In this document: positions 7,882-14,859 of the stretch, piece by piece | Numbering within the stretch: the first letter of the stretch is position 1 | Layout: every line of letters starts with the position of its first letter | DNA from: Alphaproteobacteria bacterium | GTDB lineage: Bacteria; Pseudomonadota; Alphaproteobacteria; Micropepsales; Micropepsaceae | Direction: 5' to 3' | Assembly (NCBI GenBank): GCA_003131925.1 | Contig: PKWC01000162.1 | Coordinates: 3,672 to 32,852, forward strand | Length of the DNA: 29,181 nucleotides | Program-made: the position numbers and the translations under genes | Notes under the pieces: generated by a model | Databases searched by the model: none | Seen by the model: only the letters and a program-made list of their open reading frames with translations | Told to the model about the DNA's origin: nothing

Positions 7882-8004
7882 GTGCTCCAGTCAAAGCTCA
7901 TCAAGGGTGCGACCCTGAATGTCTGCAAGGGCGCGCCGCACGGCCTTTGCACGACGCTCAAGGACCAGGTCAGCCAGGACTTGCTAGAGTTTTGCAAAGC
8001 CTGA
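7882..8004 (+). pseudogene. C-terminal fragment of a non-heme chloroperoxidase-like alpha/beta hydrolase
   Basis: Forty codons ending in TGA at 8002-8004 read VLQSKLIKGATLNVCKGAPH followed by GLCTTLKDQVSQDLLEFCKA. This closely matches the usual C-terminus of non-heme chloroperoxidases and esterases of the alpha/beta hydrolase fold (...KGATLKVYxGAPHGMCTTxxDQVNxDLLxF...), including the catalytic His in APHG. Directly upstream the frame is closed by a TGA, and no nucleophile elbow (GxSxG) or oxyanion region is found in the preceding 130 bp, so only the last tenth or so of the gene remains. It overlaps the 3' end of the minus-strand ORF at 7984. The 7752-7881 stretch before it holds nothing I recognise. 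Confidence 0.7.
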
Positions 8005-8373
8005 AAGTGGCTGCGCAGCTTGTCTTTGCTCCCGCGCGCAAGGGGGGAAGTTCGTCGAAACACCAACCCTTCGCGCAATCAACGCAGTTTTTGGGGGCAT
8101 GATGGTGATGACCGCGAGGGTCACGAAATCTCTGACGGATATGGAACGCGCGTGCTCGAGGAGGGCGTTCCAGAAGCGTGCCTGCGGAAGCGGGAGAAGC
8201 ACGGCGATCGACAGTTCGACAAGGCGGATCACGCGATCGATGCCCGGCGTAAACGTCCATCCTTCGCCGAAATGTTGCAGAACGCCCGGTCCGGCGTGAC
8301 GAACGGCCACGCTCAGGCCAAAGACCACCGGCAACCAGAGAGCGAATGCTGAGCTGAAGAAGGTTGGGAACAT
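7984..8373 (-). CDS. Chimeric ORF: membrane segment fused to a decayed CBS-domain piece
   Basis: The ORF encodes 129 aa and starts 31 bp after the CBS gene stop, with AAGGAG 6 nt before its ATG, so it is likely translated with that unit. Residues 1-25 form a membrane helix (MFPTFFSSAFALWLPVVFGL). Residues about 70-97 (LLEHARSISVRDFVTLAVIT) align with residues of the adjacent CBS protein (FGEHALSMSVKEILTLAIVT), and the DNA is recognisably similar over about 60 bp (8099-8160 against 8588-8650). After that point a CBS-like sequence (FDELPPLRAG...) continues in another frame, suggesting a frameshift. It reads as a decayed duplicate of the CBS gene with a new N-terminus. Whether it is a working short membrane protein or a pseudogene is unresolved. 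Confidence 0.45.
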   Translation of the reverse strand: MFPTFFSSAFALWLPVVFGLSVAVRHAGPGVLQHFGEGWTFTPGIDRVIRLVELSIAVLLPLPQARFWNALLEHARSISVRDFVTLAVITIMPPKTALIARRVGVSTNFPPCAREQRQAAQPLSGFAKL

Positions 8374-8404
8374 TGTGGTCTCCTTGGCGGCCGCCCGCGG
8401 CCAG

Positions 8405-8836
8405 TCAGTGCGCGGCGATGTAGACGTCGCGCAGGACGTTCGATTCGGCTTCCAGGTCGTCCAGCCGCTGCTTGACCACGTCGCCGACGCTGACGATGCC
8501 GGCGAGCCTTCCCTCCGCGATCACCGGCAGTTGCCGCACGCGGTGACGCGTCATGAGACTCATCGCGCGTTTGATGCTGTCGCCGGGCGTGACGGTGACG
8601 ATGGCAAGAGTCAGGATTTCCTTCACGCTCATGGAGAGCGCGTGTTCTCCGAAACGGGACATGGCGTTCACGATGTCGCGTTCCGACACGATCCCCATGA
8701 TCGCGCCGCCGCTCTCCATCACCAGTGCTGCGACACCGCGTTCGCGCATCTGGTCGGCGGCGTTCCTCACCGTCGCGGTGGGGCGGATGGTGAAAACCTT
8801 GGTGCCCTTGCGGTCCAGGATGTTCTGAATCGTCAT
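8405..8836 (-). CDS. Stand-alone tandem CBS-domain protein
   Basis: The protein is 143 aa made only of a CBS pair (Bateman module). The first unit is residues about 8-60 (TKVFTIRPTATVRNAADQMR, then GAIMGIVSERDIV) and the second about 75-132 (LAIVTVTPGDSIKRAMSLMT, then RQLPVIAEGRLAGIVSVGDV). Such modules bind adenosyl ligands (AMP, ATP, SAM) and act as energy or redox sensors or as regulators of a partner protein. No enzymatic domain is attached. It lies 24 bp downstream of the tail-anchored 85-aa gene and upstream of the chimeric ORF. The LysR-type box at 9164 precedes this unit. A partner cannot be named; the adjacent efflux pump is one candidate by position only. Confidence 0.88.
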   Translation of the reverse strand: MTIQNILDRKGTKVFTIRPTATVRNAADQMRERGVAALVMESGGAIMGIVSERDIVNAMSRFGEHALSMSVKEILTLAIVTVTPGDSIKRAMSLMTRHRVRQLPVIAEGRLAGIVSVGDVVKQRLDDLEAESNVLRDVYIAAH

Positions 8837-8860
8837 GGTGTGTCGCCCTTCGGAGAATTG

Positions 8861-9118
8861 TCAGGTCACAACCATCGCCCAGGTTGCCCAAACCACACTG
8901 GTAAACGCGATGCCGATCAGGGCTCCGACCGCCCGATCATTGGCCCGTATCCAATCCTGTTCCGATCTTCCGCTCAGATTTTGGTCGCGCGCGAAATCTG
9001 CGAGGGGCAGCGGGAATTCGTCGTTGCCCGCAGCGCTGTTGCGCCTGAATTCGCGGAGGTCGGCTCTGAACTGGAGCTGCGTTGCGCTTGCCCGGATTGC
9101 AGTTGTTTGCAGGGTCAT
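8861..9118 (-). CDS. Small tail-anchored membrane protein
   Basis: I do not recognise a family. The predicted product is 85 aa: a polar, Arg/Gln-rich N-terminal part (FRADLREFRRNSAAGNDEFP), then WIRANDRAVGALIGIAFTSV ahead of a C-terminal hydrophobic stretch ending WAMVVT. It therefore has one membrane helix at the very C-terminus and no signal peptide. The start at 9118 follows GGAGG with a 5-nt gap and is preferred to the ATG four codons earlier at 9130. It is the first gene after the 28-bp box at 9164-9191 and is followed closely by the CBS gene, so it is probably the lead gene of that unit. Confidence 0.6.
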   Translation of the reverse strand: MTLQTTAIRASATQLQFRADLREFRRNSAAGNDEFPLPLADFARDQNLSGRSEQDWIRANDRAVGALIGIAFTSVVWATWAMVVT

Positions 9119-9163
9119 GACGTCCTCCATTGCTGTTTTGGATGTGGGAATCCGCCGCTCTTT

Positions 9164-9191
9164 CGATAACCCCCAATATCTGGAATGCCTT
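9164..9191. promoter_or_regulatory. Putative LysR operator box, copy 1
   Basis: A 28-bp box containing GATAACCCCCAATAT and GGAA, 46 bp upstream of the start of the tail-anchored protein gene. It matches the box next to the LysR gene at 21 of 28 positions, including a run of 15 identical bases. Parts conserved in all three copies are GATAAC, AATAT and GGAA. The assignment to the LysR protein is inference. Confidence 0.6.
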
Positions 9192-9220
9192 GTTTGGCCA
9201 TTGCAAAGAGTGGCGTCCGC

Positions 9221-10759
9221 TCACATTTCCATGGCGCCGGCGTGATCGGCGGCCGGTCCGCGTGGCGGCCTGGTGAAGACGATCAGCAGTGGGATCGCCA
9301 CGAGCGTCGCGATCATCAGGAGCTTGTAATCGTCGATATAGGCGATGATCTGCGCCTGCTGCGTAATCATGGCGTCCAGCGCGGCGCGGCCGGCGGCGGT
9401 CGCGGGATTCCAGAACTGCGTAATGATGGGGTCGGCGAAATCCCGGTTCACGGCGGTGACGTGCCGCGCAATGTCGGCGTGATTGATCTGCGTGTTTTGC
9501 GTCAGCAGACTGTTCACCACCGAAATTCCGATGCTGGAGCCGATGTTGCGCGACAGGTTGAAGAAACCGGCGCCTTCTGCGCGCAGCTCCGGCGACAGCG
9601 TCGACAACGTGACGGCGCTGAGCGGCACGAAGAGGAACCCCAGACCGAAGCCCTGAATCAGTCCGTTGCCGATGATGGTCGTCTGCGAAACATCCGGCGT
9701 CCAGCTTGTGATCACATGGAAAGCCCAAGCGGTGAGCCCGAGACCGATGGAAAGCAGGATGCGTGTATCGACGCGTCCGATCAGCCGGCCCACAATCAGC
9801 ATGGCAGCCATCGTGCCGACGCCCTGGGGTCCCATCACCAGGCCGGCGGTGACGACCGGATAGTTCAAAAGGTCTTGAAGGTAGGTCGGCTGCAACGCCA
9901 GCGACGCGTAGTAGGTGAGACCGACAATGGCGATGAAGATCACGCCGGCGGCGAAGTTCCGGTCGCGGAAAAGGGCCGGCCGCAGGAACGGCTTCTCTGC
10001 GGTAATGGTGTGGGCGAGAAACAGATAGAAGGCGGACGCGGCGATGACCGCTTCGGTGAGAATCTCGCGAGAGCCGAACCAGTCGAGCTGCTCGCCGCGG
10101 TCGAGAAGAACCTGCAGCGCGCCGATGGCGAGGCTCAGCGTGCCGAAGCCGAACCAGTCCAGCTTCTCCCCCGCATTCCGTGGCGAGTCCGGCAGGAAGG
10201 CGATCATGCCGAGGAAGGCGAGAATCCCGATCGGCAGATTGATGTAGAAGACATAGCGCCAGGTGTAGTTGTCGGTCAGCCAGCCGCCGAGAACCGGGCC
10301 GAGGATCGGACCGACCATCACCGCGACGCCCCACAGCGCCATCGCGGATCCCTGCCGCTCCTTCGGATTGATGTTGAGCAGCACGGTTTGCGAAAGCGGG
10401 ACGAGGGCTGCGCCGAACATGCCCTGCATGACTCGGAACAACACGATCTCTACGAGGGATTGCGCTGCGCCACAGAGCATCGAGGCGACGGTGAATCCCG
10501 CGACGGAGACAAGAAAGAGACGCTTCAGCCCGAACCGGCTGGCCAGAAACCCTGTTGGCGGCGTCATGATCGCCGCAGCGACGATGTAGGACGTGAGCAC
10601 CCAGGCGATCTGGTCCTGGGTCGCCGAAACGCTTCCCTGGATATGCGGCAGTGCGACGTTGGCGATGGTGGTGTCGAGCGACTGCATGAGAGTCGCGAGC
10701 ATCACGCATGCCGTGGCCGCGATGCGATTGACGCCTGTTGCGGCGCCGGCCGCCGCCAT
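9221..10759 (-). CDS. emrB: EmrB/QacA-type DHA2 multidrug MFS transporter
   Basis: The protein is 512 aa with 14 predicted membrane helices. The DHA2 signatures are present: LDTTIANVALPHIQ in helix 1 (D at residue 29), the loop GFLASRFGLKRLF after helix 2 (motif A) and GPILGPVLGGWL (motif C, an antiporter hallmark) followed by the WRYVFYINLPIG segment. It should export drugs or hydrophobic compounds using the proton gradient, with the membrane-fusion partner encoded just upstream: the ATG at 10759 overlaps that gene's stop (ATGA). The open frame extends upstream to 11014, but that part reads as antisense-like Arg-rich sequence inside the partner gene. A complete tripartite system would need an outer-membrane channel, which is not in the window. 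Confidence 0.92.
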   Translation of the reverse strand: MAAAGAATGVNRIAATACVMLATLMQSLDTTIANVALPHIQGSVSATQDQIAWVLTSYIVAAAIMTPPTGFLASRFGLKRLFLVSVAGFTVASMLCGAAQSLVEIVLFRVMQGMFGAALVPLSQTVLLNINPKERQGSAMALWGVAVMVGPILGPVLGGWLTDNYTWRYVFYINLPIGILAFLGMIAFLPDSPRNAGEKLDWFGFGTLSLAIGALQVLLDRGEQLDWFGSREILTEAVIAASAFYLFLAHTITAEKPFLRPALFRDRNFAAGVIFIAIVGLTYYASLALQPTYLQDLLNYPVVTAGLVMGPQGVGTMAAMLIVGRLIGRVDTRILLSIGLGLTAWAFHVITSWTPDVSQTTIIGNGLIQGFGLGFLFVPLSAVTLSTLSPELRAEGAGFFNLSRNIGSSIGISVVNSLLTQNTQINHADIARHVTAVNRDFADPIITQFWNPATAAGRAALDAMITQQAQIIAYIDDYKLLMIATLVAIPLLIVFTRPPRGPAADHAGAMEM

Positions 10760-12114
10760 CACGCGCCCCGCTTGGCGCCGCCGAACAGAGCACCCAGGAA
10801 GTGCGGCAAGCCGCGTGCGTGACCGGTGTCGACATTGACCTCGACGCTCATCCCCGCGCGCAACGGCGGCAGGCTCCTGTCGCTCGTATCGATGCGCACG
10901 CGCATCGTGATCCGTTGCACGACCTTCACCCAATTGCCGCTGGTGTTCTCCGCGGGCAGCAGCGAGAATTGCTGCGCCGCCGCCGGGCTGACGCTCGCGA
11001 TGACGCCGCGCCATTCAAGGTCCGGATAGGTGTCGACCGTCAACGTGACGGGTTGCCCCGGCCGCACATAGGTGAGCTCTGTCTCTTTCGGCGTCGCGTC
11101 AACCCAGACGTCGTCGGAATTGACGAGATAGAAGGCCGTCGTCGAAGCGGCGAGATATTTTCCCGGCGCGATCGACGGCACGTTCGTCACCTGGCCGGCG
11201 AACGGCGCCCTGATGATGGTGTGATCGAGCTGGCGCTGCGCCTCGTCGACCACCGCCTTCGCCTGCAGATATTCCGGATGCAGCGTCACTGGAATGTCGG
11301 GATTGCCGGCGAGCTTCGCGAGCTGCACGTCGGCCTGCTGGCGCAAGGATTCGAGTTTGGCCTCGTCGGTTTCAAGCGTGAATCGCGCCTGGTCGTAGGT
11401 CGTCTGGGCTATGGCGTTGGCACGCACCAGCGCCGCGTAGCGGTCATAGTTTGCCCGATCGAGTGCGACCTGCGCCTGCTGCGCGGCGGCGTCTTTCAGC
11501 ATGCGCGTGTAATCCTGCTTCATCGAAGCGATCGTCAGGGCCGTCTGGGCAAGATTGGCTCTGGCATTGTCGAGGGCGATCTGAAATTGGCGGGGATCCA
11601 GGCGGTACAGAATCTGGCCAGGCACGACGTGCTGATTCTCCCGCACGTCGACCTCCTTAACGATGCCCGAGATGTCGGTCGAGATGCCGACCGTCTCGGC
11701 CTGCACATAGGCGTCGTCCGCCGACACCACCTGGCCCCCGGTGACATACCAGTAGGCGGCGGCGATCAGAACGAGTGGCAGCAGCGCGAAGAGAGCCATG
11801 CGCAGCACGCGACGGCGCGGAGACTTCCCGGGCGCAGAGAGCGTCTCGGCCGGACGCTCCGGCTGTTTTTGCGATATGTCGCTTCTCGCGACCGGCGCCT
11901 CAGCCCTGACTGTGTCCTGGTTTGTTTCGGCAACAGGCGCTTGCGGGCTATGGCCCCGTGGCCTGCCGCGCGCGTCGAACGTGATGGAGTCTGCGGAAGC
12001 GGTCGTTCGGAACGGCTTGACGAATTTCGGATGATCGTCTGCCGGCGCCGAAGCGCCCAGATTGCCGGCGCCATTCGCCGAACTTCTGATGGCCTGATTT
12101 CCCGTATCGATCAT
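10759..12114 (-). CDS. emrA: EmrA/HlyD-type membrane fusion protein
   Basis: The protein is 451 aa. About 100 polar, disordered-looking cytoplasmic residues come first, an unusually long leader for EmrA. A single helix follows (about 105-124, RMALFALLPLVLIAAAYWYV), then the beta-barrel/lipoyl start DDAYVQAETVGISTDISGIV with VRENQHVVPGQILYRLDP. A coiled-coil hairpin spans about 175-290, and the C-terminal barrel includes the PFAGQVTN and DVWVDATPKETEL segments. It bridges the inner-membrane pump to an outer-membrane channel. The ATG at 12114 is chosen because GAGGGAAGG directly precedes it; the frame is open back to 12201, but that start would put the box at 12155-12182 inside the gene. Expression is probably set from that box. 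Confidence 0.9.
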   Translation of the reverse strand: MIDTGNQAIRSSANGAGNLGASAPADDHPKFVKPFRTTASADSITFDARGRPRGHSPQAPVAETNQDTVRAEAPVARSDISQKQPERPAETLSAPGKSPRRRVLRMALFALLPLVLIAAAYWYVTGGQVVSADDAYVQAETVGISTDISGIVKEVDVRENQHVVPGQILYRLDPRQFQIALDNARANLAQTALTIASMKQDYTRMLKDAAAQQAQVALDRANYDRYAALVRANAIAQTTYDQARFTLETDEAKLESLRQQADVQLAKLAGNPDIPVTLHPEYLQAKAVVDEAQRQLDHTIIRAPFAGQVTNVPSIAPGKYLAASTTAFYLVNSDDVWVDATPKETELTYVRPGQPVTLTVDTYPDLEWRGVIASVSPAAAQQFSLLPAENTSGNWVKVVQRITMRVRIDTSDRSLPPLRAGMSVEVNVDTGHARGLPHFLGALFGGAKRGA

Positions 12115-12154
12115 GCCTTCCCTCACATGTGAACCTGAGCGTTGGTCGGCACTT

Positions 12155-12182
12155 TGATAACTGCGAATATTCGGAAGGGGCT
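12155..12182. promoter_or_regulatory. Putative LysR operator box, copy 2
   Basis: This box contains TGATAACTGCGAATATTCGG then AAGGGGCT and lies 40 bp upstream of the emrA-like start. It matches the LysR-adjacent copy at 25 of 28 positions. Similarity continues outward to ACGAACAATG, which ends at an ATG (12201) at exactly the same distance from the box (46 nt) as the LysR start codon from its own box. That ATG opens only a 10-codon frame. Confidence 0.65.
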
Positions 12183-12270
12183 GTTTGATCTTCACGAACA
12201 ATGACGTGGAGGACGCCTCCGGTCCGTTGCTGAAGCGCGTTTCGATCCGATTCAGTCACCACCCCAAAAT

Positions 12271-12368
12271 GTCATTCCCGCGAAAGCGGGAACCCAGGGG
12301 CAACCGGTAAAGCGTTCATTCAGCGCGCGTACACGCGCTGGCTGGGTCCCCGCCTGCGCGGGGATGAC
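12271..12368. repeat. REP/MITE-like triple-hairpin repeat
   Basis: This 98-bp unit has inverted ends GTCATTCCCGCG and the matching CGCGGGGATGAC. It contains three hairpins: one around CCCGCGAAAGCGGG, a central CAGCGCG...CGCGCTG and a third around CCCCGC...GCGGGG. It sits between the emrA-like promoter box and the end of the MlaC-like gene, where it could act as a terminator for the latter. Confidence 0.65.
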
Positions 12369-12418
12369 AAGCTTTAGTTCTAACTGAGCGGATCGCGCTC
12401 TGAAGGCGGCGGCCCGTC

Positions 12419-13141
12419 TCATTGCGTTTGCGTTTTTGTCGACATGCGCGCCGCGGGAGCGCGGCTGCGCAGCCTCTCGGTCAGCACGTTCAGATGCACG
12501 ATCAGGCTGCCGAAATCGCCGTTGTGGTCCCCGAGCCAGGCGGTGAACTGGTCGCGCTCTTCGAAGCCGAGCCATACGCCCGCAATGGCCAAATCCGTCA
12601 CCGCATATCGGCCGTTGTCGTTGGTGACGCGGAGGTCCACTTCGATCGGATCGCCGCGACGTTCGGTACGTCCGGGCGGATCCACAAGCACCGTCTTCAC
12701 GATGTAATTGTCCGGAGCGGTCTGAATGCTGCCGGTAACGCTCAGGCTTTGGCCTGAATAGCCGGACAGCTGCGACTCGTAGGCGGCGATGGCGTAATTC
12801 CGAAACGCATCGACGAACTGGTCGATCTGCGCCGGAGTTGCGTATTGGCGCATTGGTCCGAGCGTGAACAGCGCAATGCGCCGGATGTCTGTGAGCGAGG
12901 TAAGGAATTCGCGGATCTGTGCGCGCCGGTCTGCGTCGGAGAGGCTGTGATTTTTGAGGATGTCTATTCCTCGCTGCAGGTCCGAGCGCACGAACTTCTC
13001 GGCCGCCGTTTCGCTGGAAACAGACTGCGCCTGGGCGGTCTGCACAACCGGAAGCAGAGTTGCCGGCGCAACAATCGATGACGTGGCGAGAATAAGTGCT
13101 GCAAGGCGAGATTTTCTGCGTGTGTTGGAGATCCGATTCAT
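12419..13141 (-). CDS. MlaC/Ttg2D family periplasmic phospholipid-binding protein
   Basis: The predicted protein is 240 aa with an N-terminal signal peptide (twin Arg/Lys start, hydrophobic core, TAQA before QSVSSETAA). The mature part fits the Ttg2/MlaC family (PF05494): an early helix (RSDLQRGIDILKNHSLSDAD), an RRIALFTLG segment, FVDAFRNYAIAAYESQLSGY and the late beta-strand region VDLRVTNDNGRYAVTDLAIA leading to GVWLGFEERDQF. Members carry phospholipids between outer and inner membranes or, as HpnM, take part in hopanoid transport. No MlaABDEF genes are nearby, so its partners must be elsewhere. GGAGGAG precedes the chosen ATG by 9 nt. It follows the Gly/His-rich gene by about 80 bp and probably shares its promoter and the box at 13688. 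Confidence 0.82.
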   Translation of the reverse strand: MNRISNTRRKSRLAALILATSSIVAPATLLPVVQTAQAQSVSSETAAEKFVRSDLQRGIDILKNHSLSDADRRAQIREFLTSLTDIRRIALFTLGPMRQYATPAQIDQFVDAFRNYAIAAYESQLSGYSGQSLSVTGSIQTAPDNYIVKTVLVDPPGRTERRGDPIEVDLRVTNDNGRYAVTDLAIAGVWLGFEERDQFTAWLGDHNGDFGSLIVHLNVLTERLRSRAPAARMSTKTQTQ

Positions 13142-13222
13142 GACAGGCGTCTCCTCCAGGACTGCGACATGTCGTTCAGCGCTCCGCCCTCGCGTCAACG
13201 ATGCGAGGGCGGCGCGTCAAGC

Positions 13223-13615
13223 TCAGTAGTCGCAATAGCCGTAGTAGTAGTCGTAGGAGCTACAGCCATAGGGATTGTCGTAGGGATCGACGTCTACCCC
13301 GGCCCATCCGGGGCCGATCCAGCGGCCGCGTACCCAGCCGCCCCTGTGAAAGTCGCCGCGAAACGCGCCACGGTCCGCGCGCATGTCGCCACGGAAACCG
13401 CCTACGCCGCTGCGAAAACCACCGGAGCTGCCGTGGAAGCCGCCACCGTGAAATCCCCCACCGCCGAACCCGCCGCCGTGGAACCCGCCGCCGCCGCCGC
13501 CGTGCATCTGCGCGACGGCCGGGGTCGTCGCGAGCCCGGCACCTGCTGTTCCGATCAGGCCGGCGACAGCAACGCTTCTCGCCAGCGTCTTCAATGTGTC
13601 TGAGAATTTTCGCAT
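13223..13615 (-). CDS. Gly/His-rich secreted protein
   Basis: The predicted product is 130 aa. A signal peptide covers residues 1-36 (MRKFSDTLKTLARSVAVAGL, ending AVAQ). A low-complexity part of GGGFHGGGF-type repeats follows (about 37-75), then an Arg/Asp/Gly stretch, and the protein ends in a Tyr/Cys-rich tail (YGCSSYDYYYGYCDY). No catalytic domain is visible. His-Gly repeats can bind metal ions or form a matrix in the periplasm or at the surface, but no function is assigned. AAAGGAG lies 8 nt before the ATG at 13615, which fixes the start; the frame upstream of it is antisense to the LysR gene. The box at 13688 lies 72 bp upstream. Confidence 0.75.
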   Translation of the reverse strand: MRKFSDTLKTLARSVAVAGLIGTAGAGLATTPAVAQMHGGGGGGFHGGGFGGGGFHGGGFHGSSGGFRSGVGGFRGDMRADRGAFRGDFHRGGWVRGRWIGPGWAGVDVDPYDNPYGCSSYDYYYGYCDY

Positions 13616-13687
13616 CTTCGATCTCCTTTCAATCGGAGGGACGGATTTCTGCCGCCTGACGGGAGACTTGTGAGCTTGCAAGCTCTT

Positions 13688-13715
13688 TGATAACCCCCAA
13701 TATTCGGAAGGGGCT
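13688..13715. promoter_or_regulatory. Putative LysR operator box, copy 3 (divergent promoter)
   Basis: This box contains GATAACCCCCAATATTCGG followed by AAGGGGCT, in the 118 bp between the divergent LysR and Gly/His-rich genes. It lies 18 bp before the LysR start, the classic position for an autoregulating LysR operator. CCCC and GGGG arms flank it, but each arm is kept in only one of the other two copies. Confidence 0.65.
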
Positions 13716-13733
13716 ATATGGATATGACGAACA

Positions 13734-14726
13734 ATGGCCCGTCCCCATCTCACCGAACTCACCGCCTTCGTGGCGGTCGCCGAACATCGCAGCTTTACCA
13801 AAGCCGCGGCGCAGGCCGGGATCGCCCTTCCGACCATGAGCCAGACGATCCGCTCGCTCGAAGAGCGAGTCGGTGTGCGGTTGTTCAATCGCACCACGCG
13901 CAGTGTCGCGCTGACGGAGGCCGGCGACCGGCTTCTGGCTGAAATACAGCCGATCGTTGCAGGGATCGATCATGCGCTTGAGAGCGTCAATCCGTTTCGC
14001 GACAAGCCGATCGGCACGCTGCGACTCGCAGTCGAGCGTTCCGCCACCAGAATAGTCCTCGCGCGCCCGCACGCGCCGCTCGTCCAGCCGTTTCTTGCGG
14101 AATATCCGGACGTTCGCCTCGAAGTCTCCATCGCCGACACGCACAACGATATTGTCAGCGGTCGCTTCGACGCCGGGATTCGTCTCGGTCACAGAATCGA
14201 ACGCGACATGACGATTCTGCGCCTGGTGGACGGGTACAGCATGATTGCGGTCGCGGCTCCGCAATATTTGGCGCCCCGGACGCCGCCGCTCCTTCCAAAG
14301 GATCTGCATGCCCATAACTGCATCCGATGCCGATGCCCCTGGGACGGTACGCTATTGCATTGGGTTTTTGCCCAGAACGGCCATCAAACCGAGGTCGCCG
14401 TCGACGGCTCGTTCATCACCAACGATATTGATTCGATGCTGAACGCGACGCTGGAAGGAGTGGGCGTGTCCTATCTGCCGGAGCCGATCGTTGCCTCGCA
14501 TCTCGCGCAGGGCCGGCTGGTACCCTTGCTGGCGGATTGGAGTCTCACGCACCCTGGCGTTTTTCTCTATCACCCCAGCCGCCGCCAGACACCCATGCCG
14601 CTCCAGGTCTTTCTCAGATTCGTCGAAAAATGGCGAAAGCATAGCCAGCAGGCCGATCGCATCGCTCCGGCAGACGGCAATGCGATCAGGCGCAAGACAC
14701 CCGATACAGCCGGGGTTTCGGCGTAG
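13734..14726 (+). CDS. LysR-family transcriptional regulator
   Basis: The protein is 330 aa. The N-terminal winged helix-turn-helix is canonical: LTELTAFVAVAEHRSFTKAA, then LPTMSQTIRSLEERVGVRLF and TRSVALTEAGDRLL. The effector-binding periplasmic-protein-like domain runs from about residue 95 to 300 (GTLRLAVERSATRIVLARPH; FDAGIRLGHRIERDM; GVGVSYLPEPIV). The hinge strand after NC reads CIRCRC, where relatives usually have C-[IL]-R-[FY]-R, giving three closely spaced Cys. About 30 polar residues extend past the usual C-terminus. The inducer is unknown. The gene is divergent from the Gly/His-rich/MlaC unit with a shared intergenic box, and related boxes precede the efflux and CBS units, so these are its likely targets. 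Confidence 0.9.
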   Translation: MARPHLTELTAFVAVAEHRSFTKAAAQAGIALPTMSQTIRSLEERVGVRLFNRTTRSVALTEAGDRLLAEIQPIVAGIDHALESVNPFRDKPIGTLRLAVERSATRIVLARPHAPLVQPFLAEYPDVRLEVSIADTHNDIVSGRFDAGIRLGHRIERDMTILRLVDGYSMIAVAAPQYLAPRTPPLLPKDLHAHNCIRCRCPWDGTLLHWVFAQNGHQTEVAVDGSFITNDIDSMLNATLEGVGVSYLPEPIVASHLAQGRLVPLLADWSLTHPGVFLYHPSRRQTPMPLQVFLRFVEKWRKHSQQADRIAPADGNAIRRKTPDTAGVSA

Positions 14727-14783
14727 GGGGAAAAAGACTCGGGGACAGTGTACGAATGTCCCACCCTCCTTTCCTTCCTCTGT

Positions 14784-14842
14784 TTTCCTCCCCCCGACGC
14801 GAAGCGTTGGGGGAGGTGCTGAGCGCAGCGAGGCGGAGGGGG
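14784..14842. repeat. GGGGGAGG palindromic repeat, copy 3
   Basis: The unit begins TTTTCCTCCCC with a CGACGCGAAGCG loop region, then GGGGGAGGTG and the conserved tail GCAGCGAGGCGGAGGGGG. It lies between the convergent LysR and permease genes and could serve both as terminator. Confidence 0.65.
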
Positions 14843-14859
14843 CGACTCCGCCCTCGCAA

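Noticed and set aside
9185..10822. Long plus-strand open frame opposite the EmrB-like gene
   Set aside because: Charged, repetitive antisense composition; the minus-strand DHA2 transporter explains the region fully.
8937..10835. 632-codon minus-strand frame overlapping the EmrB-like gene in another frame
   Set aside because: An Arg/His-rich shifted read of the transporter sequence; no motif or plausible start context.
13695..13713. CCCC/GGGG dyad within the LysR box as the operator core
   Set aside because: Each arm is kept in only one of the other two copies; the conserved parts are GATAAC, AATAT and GGAA.
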